DNA of 43,775 nucleotides, taken from contig CAITYF010000086.1 in the NCBI GenBank assembly GCA_903896545.1, positions 1 through 43,775 of the forward strand, written 5' to 3'. A program made the position numbers and the translations under genes. The stretch's first letter is position 1. The number at the start of each line of letters is the position of its first letter. The DNA comes from an uncultured Myxococcales bacterium. Lineage in GTDB: Bacteria > Myxococcota_A > UBA9042. Below the pieces are notes generated by a model. The model was not told the DNA's origin. It worked only from the letters and a program-made list of their open reading frames with translations, and searched no databases. This document shows, in pieces, positions 25,752 to 31,488 of the stretch.

Positions 25752-27260
25752 TCAGCCGTCGCCCCCGACGCGCACGTCGCTCGCGCCGGCTCCGCCGTTT
25801 GCCGCGACTTCAATCTTGCAGCCGTGCGTCTTTTCCAGATCGCGCAGCGCGCCGCCGAGCGTTTCCGTCAGGATCGTCTGAACACGCGCGGGCACTTGCA
25901 CACTCAGCTGACGTCCAGGGTTGGCCTGAGCCGCGCGACGCAGGCGCCCCACGACTTCCACCGCCAAGTCGCTCGCTGAGCGCACGTAACCGCGGCTCTT
26001 GCACGTTGGACACGGCTCGGTGAGCCGCTCGTAGAGGCTTTCCCGCACGCGTTTGCGCGTCAATTGCACCGTGCCAAATTCGCTGACCTTGCCCACCCGC
26101 ACGCGCGCCCGATCCCGCGCCAGCGCCGCAGCGAATGCGTCTTCCAAGGCGTGGCGATTCTCGGTGCTCGGCATGTCCACAAAATCGACGACGACCAGCC
26201 CGCCGATGTTGCGCAGCCGCAGTTGCGCGGCCACCTCGTGCGCTGCCTCCAGATTCAGCGCCAGCAGCGCCTCGTCCAGCGATTCCGAGCCGGTCTGTCG
26301 TCCGGAATTCACGTCGATGACCGTCATCGCCTCGGTGCGCGAAATCACCAGCTCGCCGCCCGACGGCAAATGCACCCGCGGCTCAGTCGCCTCACGCACC
26401 CACTTGTCGATGCCGTGCGCGTCAAATAGCCCGCCGGGACCATCCCACAGCCGCACGGCTGCCTGGCTGTCCTTGTGGAACCGCTTCACGAACCGTTCCA
26501 CGCGCACGTAGTCGCTTGCATCGTCGATCCAGACCGTCTGCGTGTGCGGGCCGACCTGATCGCGCAGCGCGCGGAGCGTCAGATCCAGATCGTCATAGAG
26601 AAAGCTCGGACCCGACGCCGTCTCGTAGCGCGCTTGGACGTCGTGCCACTGCTCGGTCAGCAGGCGCAGGTCGTCGGCGATTTCTGCTTCCGTGGCGCCA
26701 TCGCCCACCGTTCGCACAATCGCGCCGCAGCCGGATGCCAAGTGCCCGGATACCAGAGACCGCAGGCGCTCGCGTTCCGCTGGATCCGCAATCATCTTGG
26801 ACACGCCGATGTGGGCGTCGCGCGCCAAAAGCACGGCGTTGCGTCCCGGCAGCGAGATGAACATCGTGATGCGTGGGCCTTTCTTGCCCACCGGCTCGCG
26901 CACGACTTGCACCAGAATTTGTTGCCCCGGCGTCAAGAGTCGCCCGATCTCGACCTGCGGCCGCGGTGCCTGTTCGCCATCCTCGTGCTGCGCGCTCAGT
27001 CCGGGCAGCCAGACGTCGGGCGCGTGCAAGAGCGCCGCGCGGTCCAAGCCAATGTCGACAAAAGCCGCGTCCATCGACGGGATGACGCGCGCCACGCGCC
27101 CCCGGTAGATGTTCCCCGACAGTCCGCGACCCGACGTCCGCTCGACCTGAATCTCCAGCACGCGGTCGCCCTGCTTCACGGCGACGCGCGTTTCTTCGGG
27201 CGAGTTTTGGATGAACAGCGCTTCAGGCAGGCGTTCGGGACCGTCGTGCGCCATCGTCAC
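25752..27260 (-). CDS. rng: Ribonuclease E/G family protein (RNase G-like)
   Basis: RNase E/G is a 5'-end-sensing endoribonuclease for rRNA maturation and mRNA decay. The 502-residue product has the family order: an S1 domain (IYRGRVARVIPSMDAAFVDIG, about residues 49-69), the 5'-sensor/RNase H region, and the DNase I-like active site with metal-binding aspartates in MTVIDVNSGRQTG and GLVVVDFVDM. The Zn-link CPTCKSRG follows, with GYVRS after it. It lacks the long RNase E C-terminal scaffold, so RNase G is the closer call. The start is either GTG at 27260, overlapping the upstream lipoprotein stop (GTGA), or ATG at 27254. Both are coupled to that gene. Confidence 0.92.
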   Translation of the reverse strand: MTMAHDGPERLPEALFIQNSPEETRVAVKQGDRVLEIQVERTSGRGLSGNIYRGRVARVIPSMDAAFVDIGLDRAALLHAPDVWLPGLSAQHEDGEQAPRPQVEIGRLLTPGQQILVQVVREPVGKKGPRITMFISLPGRNAVLLARDAHIGVSKMIADPAERERLRSLVSGHLASGCGAIVRTVGDGATEAEIADDLRLLTEQWHDVQARYETASGPSFLYDDLDLTLRALRDQVGPHTQTVWIDDASDYVRVERFVKRFHKDSQAAVRLWDGPGGLFDAHGIDKWVREATEPRVHLPSGGELVISRTEAMTVIDVNSGRQTGSESLDEALLALNLEAAHEVAAQLRLRNIGGLVVVDFVDMPSTENRHALEDAFAAALARDRARVRVGKVSEFGTVQLTRKRVRESLYERLTEPCPTCKSRGYVRSASDLAVEVVGRLRRAAQANPGRQLSVQVPARVQTILTETLGGALRDLEKTHGCKIEVAANGGAGASDVRVGGDG

Positions 27261-28411
27261 CGCTTGATGTCGAATTTGCCGTCGAGCAACCAGAGCTTCT
27301 TGCCGCCCTCGTCCGCGACCTGCGCCGAGAAGCTACCCTTGATGCGACCGCCCACGTCGCCGAACTCGTCGACCGTGATGGTGTAGTCGGCGGCCTGATA
27401 CTGGAACTTGCCCGGCGCGCCCGTGCCATCGCTGTAGCCGACGATGGAGTCCGGCGCTTCCTGACCGACGGCGGTGAACGTGCCGGTGGCGAATTCGTCG
27501 ATCTTGGCGACCTGGATTTCCACTTTCGTCGTGCCTTCCGCGCCGGTGATCTGCAGGGTGCCGAGCGAGTCGAGCCACGCCGCGCTGGCGTTGGAGAAGG
27601 ACAGCGGCACGGCGCCGTCGGGGGCGGTCGCGGATTCACTGACGACGACCTCGAACTTGTCCGGCGCGTCCAGCTGAATGTCCTTGGGCGGCAGTTCGAG
27701 GAGCGTTTTGCCGTCCTTGGTGTCGTCCATGCTCATCGCGTCGCCGTCGGTGCTGCCGTTGCCGGTGTCCTCGACCGTGCTGCCGTTGACCTGCGCGTGG
27801 CAGACGCCGTCGTAGCAGCCGTTGCCCGCGCCGCACGCTTGTTCCACCCACGCGTCGCCCGCCGGGCTGCAGTGGGCGGCCGTCGACTCGTCTTTGCACT
27901 GCGTGTAGGAGCCATCGCACGCCCGCGCTACGCACTTGAACGTCGCTGGGTCGCACATTTCACCGGATTTGCAGTCGGTCTTGGCCCACGCTTTGCTGGA
28001 GCACGTCAGGACCGCGTTCCACGCGCACTTTTGCGAGGTGCCGCCGCAGGACTTCGAGACGCAGAAACCGGCCAAGCACGATTCGGTGGCGAGGCACGGC
28101 TTGACGGTCTTGGTGCTACCGTCCGCGCTGCAGATTTCACTGGAGTCGCTGCCGGCGCACTTGCTGCTGCCTTTCTCACAGACGGTGGCTTCGCACTTGC
28201 CGGTGGTCGCGTTGCAGAACTTGTCGACGCCGCACTGCGTGGTGACGTATGCCTTGCCGCTGGGCGCGCAGGCTGCGGAGACGTTGCCGATGCAGATGAA
28301 CGTGCCGTCGGCGCAGAGCGTGTCGACCGCGGTGGGCGTGGTGGTCTTTGTGCAAGCGGCGGAGAGCACGAGCGCGAGGACGGGCAAAATGGCGAGGAGG
28401 CGGCGGAGCAT
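27257..28411 (-). CDS. Cys-rich repeat lipoprotein
   Basis: This 384-residue predicted lipoprotein has the signal MLRRLLAILPVLALVLSAAC, with a ribosome-binding site GAGGTCACC before the ATG. Four Cys-rich repeats of about 45 residues follow (about 30-215). Each has the pattern C...GS..C......C...G....C.....C..G.C, related to repeats in other myxobacterial surface proteins. An acidic linker leads to a beta-rich C-terminal domain (about 255-384) ending in LWLLDGKFDIKR, which I do not recognise. The stop overlaps the RNase G start by four bases, so a surface lipoprotein is translationally coupled to a ribonuclease; this is probably operon packing. Function unknown. Confidence 0.8.
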   Translation of the reverse strand: MLRRLLAILPVLALVLSAACTKTTTPTAVDTLCADGTFICIGNVSAACAPSGKAYVTTQCGVDKFCNATTGKCEATVCEKGSSKCAGSDSSEICSADGSTKTVKPCLATESCLAGFCVSKSCGGTSQKCAWNAVLTCSSKAWAKTDCKSGEMCDPATFKCVARACDGSYTQCKDESTAAHCSPAGDAWVEQACGAGNGCYDGVCHAQVNGSTVEDTGNGSTDGDAMSMDDTKDGKTLLELPPKDIQLDAPDKFEVVVSESATAPDGAVPLSFSNASAAWLDSLGTLQITGAEGTTKVEIQVAKIDEFATGTFTAVGQEAPDSIVGYSDGTGAPGKFQYQAADYTITVDEFGDVGGRIKGSFSAQVADEGGKKLWLLDGKFDIKR

Positions 28412-28511
28412 GGTGACCTCAGACGGGCGGATGGCCCGTGGACGGGCGAAGGATGGCGCAAATGGGCGGATTCTGCCAGTGGGGGAAATCTCAGGCCGCG
28501 TGGGTGAGTTG

Positions 28512-28790
28512 CTAAGAAATGCGCGCATGAAGTGCCTCGGAGTCCAGGTCGATGTCGCCCGGCCAAGCGACGGTGTGGGCTTCTGGATCGACAAACACTT
28601 CAGCAAATCGAGCGGGATCTGCCTTCACCGGTGCGAAGACGCCGGTCCAAGTTACGTAGTCGTTCAGGTCGAGTTCACCGGTCAGCCCGTCGTCAAACGC
28701 AATGCGCAGCGTGGTCGGGCCGATGGCGAGAACCGCGACGACGCAAACGAGGCCGCGCGGGACTGGGATTCCGTCGATGTGCCTGTCCAT
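28512..28790 (-). CDS. DUF2442-family protein
   Basis: This 92-residue protein matches the DUF2442 layout: an N-terminal strand, then IAFDDGLTGELDL, WTGVFAPVKADPARFAEVFVD and a terminal VAWPGDIDLDSEAL. DUF2442 genes are often next to DUF4160 genes, and the pairs are regarded as putative toxin-antitoxin modules. Here the ATG at 28790 lies eight bases after the stop of a DUF4160 remnant, with a TGAGG ribosome-binding site. The intact member without its partner suggests a decaying module. An in-frame Met 33 codons upstream would read through the remnant in another frame and is less likely. Confidence 0.78.
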   Translation of the reverse strand: MDRHIDGIPVPRGLVCVVAVLAIGPTTLRIAFDDGLTGELDLNDYVTWTGVFAPVKADPARFAEVFVDPEAHTVAWPGDIDLDSEALHARIS

Positions 28791-28798
28791 GCGGAACC

Positions 28799-28933
28799 TC
28801 AGTGCAGCCGGGCGATGGGATGCGGTAGGTGGCCCGCGAGCGCGCGATCCCAGTCTACGAGAAGTTCGCTTTGGTGCAAGGCGGCCCATTCGGAGGCGAG
28901 GCCGAGGATTTTCTGAGACTCTTGCGGATATTT
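28799..28933 (-). pseudogene. C-terminal remnant of a DUF4160 protein
   Basis: On the minus strand, the frame ending at TGA 28799-28801 encodes the typical DUF4160 C-terminus: a helix with SEWAALHQSELLVDWDRAL and an ending G-x-x-x-x-P-I-A-x-L. Recognisable sequence begins near 28933. Upstream the frame runs to a stop at 29003-29005 without an ATG or a matching N-terminus, so the gene is truncated at its 5' end. The intact DUF2442 gene follows after eight bases, the usual gene order of the pair. Confidence 0.65.
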
Positions 28934-29016
28934 TGGGCGCGGGGGCGTTCTGGCAGCCGGAATTCCCGCGGCACGACGGCCGCCCCGAACTGAAGTTCGC
29001 GGCTAGTGTTCAAGAT

Positions 29017-29049
29017 GCCCCTGACGGGGCTGGGGCAGTGGCATGCCCC
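29017..29049. repeat. Paired short hairpins upstream of the FGE-like gene
   Basis: GCCCC/GGGGC (29017-29030) is followed directly by GGGGCA/TGCCCC (29032-29049). The alternation of complementary arms resembles small intergenic palindromic repeats. No second copy is seen in the window. Confidence 0.3.
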
Positions 29050-29150
29050 AATCCGGTTGAACCGCGCACGTCAGCGAGCGGGTCTCGCCGAAGTTCGCCG
29101 CCCATGCTACCGTCACCGCAGCATCCCGCGATTCACGCCAAGGATTCAAC

Positions 29151-30314
29151 TTGTTCCACCACCGCGCCGCCCACGTGTTCGTCTCAGCGGCCCTCGCGCT
29201 CGCGGCCGGCTGCGCGGCGGATGCACCCGCACCTGGTCCAGCAGCCCCTGACGCCGACGTCGCGCCAACGACCGACCTTGTGGTCAGCGAGGTGGCCGAT
29301 GTTGCGGACGCGACCGACATCGCCATCGACACGCCTTTGCCGGACGTGCCGGCAGTCGTCGACACCGTGGACGTTCTGGACGCGGTAGACGCAGCGTCCG
29401 ACGCAGTTCCGGATGTCCCGCCCGACCCGTGCGCGGGCAAGAACTGCGACGATGGCAACGCGTGTACGACGGACGCGTGCGATGGGGCGGGTGTTTGTCA
29501 GCACACCGATCAGCCGGACTGGACGGTCTGCGGCGGAGGTCTTGTCTGCAATGGGTCCGGCGCGTGCGTGGACGTCAAGAGCGCGAAAGACATGGCGTTC
29601 ATTGCAGCGGGTACGTTTTGGATGGGGTGTAATGCGACGAAGGACACCGTCTGCCAGTACGACGAGAAACCACAGCACATGGTGACGTTGTCGGCGTATT
29701 ACATGGACCTGACCGAGACGACGGTGGCGCAGTACAAAGTGTGTGTCGATGTGGGCGTGTGCACCGTGCCGAGCACGCCGTCGCCGTACGCGACGTATCC
29801 GGGTTTTCCAAACAATCCCGTGAACTACGTTTCTTGGACGCAATCGCAAGCGTACTGCAAGTGGCGCGGCTTGGCGTTTGACCTGCCGACGGAGGCGCAG
29901 TGGGAGATGGCGGCGCGCGGCAGCTGCGAGAAGAATGGCAGTACGGCTGGTGACGATGGGTGCGCGGCGGCGATGCGGACGTATCCGTGGGGCGAGACCG
30001 CGCCGACGGCCAGCTACACGGTGTTCAGCGTCTCCGTCACAGCGGCGGTGGGGGCCAAGACGGCGGGAGACAGCCCTTACGGCTTGCACGACATGGTAGG
30101 CAATGTCTGGGAATTGAATCGGGATTGGTACGGCACATATAGCGCCGGTGCGGTGACGGATCCAGTAGGGTCTGGCAGCGCCCCGGCCTGGGTCATTCGT
30201 GGCGGCAGCTTCGGCAACAACGCGGCCGACCTGCGTGCGGGCGTTCGCGCCGCCAACGACCCGTCCGACGCCAGCTACAGCATCGGCCTGCGCTGCATAC
30301 GCACCTACCCGTGA
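29151..30314 (+). CDS. Lipoprotein with formylglycine-generating-enzyme (SUMF1)-like domain
   Basis: This 387-residue predicted lipoprotein starts at TTG 29151 after AAGGA; the signal is FHHRAAHVFVSAALALAAGC. An Ala/Asp/Val-rich linker and a Cys-rich segment (CDDGNACTTDACDGAGVC) precede an FGE-sulfatase domain (about 147-387). Domain marks are FIAAGTFWMGC, VSWTQSQAYCKWRG, FDLPTEAQWEMAARG, YPWGE, YGLHDMVGNVWEL and WVIRGGSF, ending GLRCIRTYP. True FGE oxidises a sulfatase cysteine to formylglycine, but most bacterial lipoprotein members of this fold are non-catalytic or bind ligands, and no sulfatase gene is near. I call it FGE-like only. It probably lies on the cell surface. Confidence 0.87.
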   Translation: MFHHRAAHVFVSAALALAAGCAADAPAPGPAAPDADVAPTTDLVVSEVADVADATDIAIDTPLPDVPAVVDTVDVLDAVDAASDAVPDVPPDPCAGKNCDDGNACTTDACDGAGVCQHTDQPDWTVCGGGLVCNGSGACVDVKSAKDMAFIAAGTFWMGCNATKDTVCQYDEKPQHMVTLSAYYMDLTETTVAQYKVCVDVGVCTVPSTPSPYATYPGFPNNPVNYVSWTQSQAYCKWRGLAFDLPTEAQWEMAARGSCEKNGSTAGDDGCAAAMRTYPWGETAPTASYTVFSVSVTAAVGAKTAGDSPYGLHDMVGNVWELNRDWYGTYSAGAVTDPVGSGSAPAWVIRGGSFGNNAADLRAGVRAANDPSDASYSIGLRCIRTYP

Positions 30315-30406
30315 TGGTGCCCCGCCTACTGACGTGCGCGGTTCCCTGATCTCGGTGTCGCGTCCGCCAACGAACGCCCAGGCTCTGCTCGCTCGTGTTG
30401 GACTAC

Positions 30407-30434
30407 TTGACAACACCCCGTCCGTTGTTATCCT
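30407..30434 (+). promoter_or_regulatory. Predicted promoter of the TumE/TumA-like module (leaderless type)
   Basis: Perfect -35 TTGACA (30407-30412), a 16-base spacer and -10 TATCCT (30429-30434). Seven bases separate the -10 element from the ATG at 30442, so the message should start at the start codon. Confidence 0.6.
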
Positions 30435-30441
30435 CTCCAAC

Positions 30442-30738
30442 ATGAACGCGATTCGCCTCCTGCACAATCGCATCGTCTACGCCGAGAACGCTTTCGCGGA
30501 GCTCGTCCTGTGGCAACTGCCCCAACCGCTGCCGGGTTCGCCGCACCCGTTCAAGTACCGGCTGGCGTTCGTCGTCAACGGCGTGTGCGTGCTGCGCTAC
30601 GACAACGAGGCGGGCAAGGGCGACCACCGACACGTCGGCACAACCGAATCCGCGTATGCCTACACAACGCCAGAAGCGCTCATCGCCGACTTCCAGAACG
30701 ACATCGCGAGGTGGACCCATGACAACCGTAATCCTTGA
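30442..30738 (+). CDS. tumE: TumE-family (DUF6516) putative toxin
   Basis: This 98-residue protein has the family pattern clearly: an N-terminal strand, VLWQLPQPLPGSPHPFKYRLAF, then LRYDNEAGKGDHRH (about residues 54-67), and a terminal segment with ALIADFQNDI. Proteins of this type are annotated as toxins of type II-like pairs with a downstream winged-helix antitoxin; the HxRH-like acidic/His cluster may be the active site, which is inference. The gene overlaps the next by 20 bases in another frame, so toxin precedes antitoxin. The strong promoter ends seven bases before the ATG. The name is used for the family, not for demonstrated activity. Confidence 0.82.
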   Translation: MNAIRLLHNRIVYAENAFAELVLWQLPQPLPGSPHPFKYRLAFVVNGVCVLRYDNEAGKGDHRHVGTTESAYAYTTPEALIADFQNDIARWTHDNRNP

Positions 30739-31066
30739 AGTGCGCACGCCGGACGACGTCATGGCCGATTTTGCCAACGCCTGGAAGACCGCCCAGCCGC
30801 AGCAAGACGCGCGCATCGGCTTCGCCACGCCGGAACTGCTGTGGAAGGTGCTGACGGCCAGGCGCTGGCAATTGCTCAAGGCGCTGTGCAGCGCGGGCCC
30901 CGTCTCGATCCGCGAAGCCGCGCGCCTGGTGGGGCGCGACGTGAAGGCGGTCCACGGCGACGTCGTGGCGCTGCGCAACGCAGGTGTGCTGCAGTCGGCT
31001 GCGAGCGGGAGAATCGTGTTTCCGTTTGACGCCGTGAAGGTGGAGTTCTTGCTGCGGGCGGCGTAG
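30719..31066 (+). CDS. tumA: TumA-like (HVO_A0114 family) winged-helix antitoxin
   Basis: This 115-residue protein has an N-terminal partner-binding stretch and a winged helix-turn-helix at about residues 45-105: LLKALCSAGPVSIREAARLVGRDVKAVHGDVVAL, then a wing with AGVLQSAASGRIVFPFDAVKVEF. This is the HVO_A0114-type DNA-binding fold seen as the partner of DUF6516 toxins. The ATG at 30719 lies inside the last codons of the toxin gene, which suggests coupled translation. It probably neutralises the toxin and represses the shared promoter; this is inferred from the family. Confidence 0.82.
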   Translation: MTTVILEVRTPDDVMADFANAWKTAQPQQDARIGFATPELLWKVLTARRWQLLKALCSAGPVSIREAARLVGRDVKAVHGDVVALRNAGVLQSAASGRIVFPFDAVKVEFLLRAA

Positions 31067-31103
31067 GGCGGTCAGAATAGTGACCCGATAGAACCCCAAA
31101 ACC

Positions 31104-31124
31104 GGTCAGGCCAGAGGCCTGACC
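31104..31124. terminator. Hairpin downstream of the antitoxin gene
   Basis: GGTCAGGCC and GGCCTGACC pair perfectly around an AGA loop. It lies 37 bases after the antitoxin stop. The form resembles dispersed palindromic repeats found in many genomes, and it may end the TA transcript. Confidence 0.45.
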
Positions 31125-31250
31125 CTACCCACATTTCGTGCCACCAGCGCGGCCCGAAGCGCCAAGCCGCCCGTCCTCCACCGCGAGGCGCATCGCGCCG
31201 AGCCCTTCCCCTCACCAGCGACGCGCTTCGCGCGGAGCCCCCCGTCCAAG

Positions 31251-31409
31251 GCGAGCACGGGCCGCCACGCGCCTCTGGCGCGCAGGCGCACCCCGCAGTC
31301 GCGCAGCCAAACCCGCACAGCCGTCCATCCCATCATCCGAGTGCCCGCACTCCTGTCGAGCGAGCAAGGGCCGCCAAGCGCCTCCGGCGCGTGGCGCACC
31401 CCGACCTGC
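31251..31409. repeat. Two imperfect 50-bp direct repeats
   Basis: 31251-31300 and 31360-31409 share about nine of ten bases over their first 45 positions (with one base gap). Both have the core GAGCAmGGGCCGCCAmGCGCC and end in GGCGCACCCCG. The start-to-start distance is 109 bases. Confidence 0.65.
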
Positions 31410-31438
31410 GGAGACGAGCCACAAGGAAGGGGGAGCGC

Positions 31439-31462
31439 GAGGGGGAAACTCGTTTCCCCCTC
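31439..31462. terminator. Perfect 11-bp hairpin after ftsK
   Basis: GAGGGGGAAAC and GTTTCCCCCTC pair perfectly around a TC loop, 27 bases beyond the ftsK stop. A terminator or mRNA 3'-end hairpin for ftsK is likely. Confidence 0.5.
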
Positions 31463-31488
31463 GCACCGGCGCGCCTGCGGCGCCGGCC

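Larger units (their letters stand above)
31067..31488. other. Repeat- and hairpin-rich intergenic region
   Basis: This 422-base gap lies between the convergent antitoxin and ftsK genes. It contains a 9-bp palindromic hairpin just after the antitoxin, two roughly 50-base direct repeats 109 bases apart, and an 11-bp hairpin near the ftsK end. No coding frame in it looks real. Confidence 0.6.

Noticed and set aside
29151..30314. Catalytic formylglycine-generating enzyme
   Set aside because: The fold is present but no sulfatase gene is near, and lipoprotein members of the fold are often non-catalytic, so only FGE-like is claimed.
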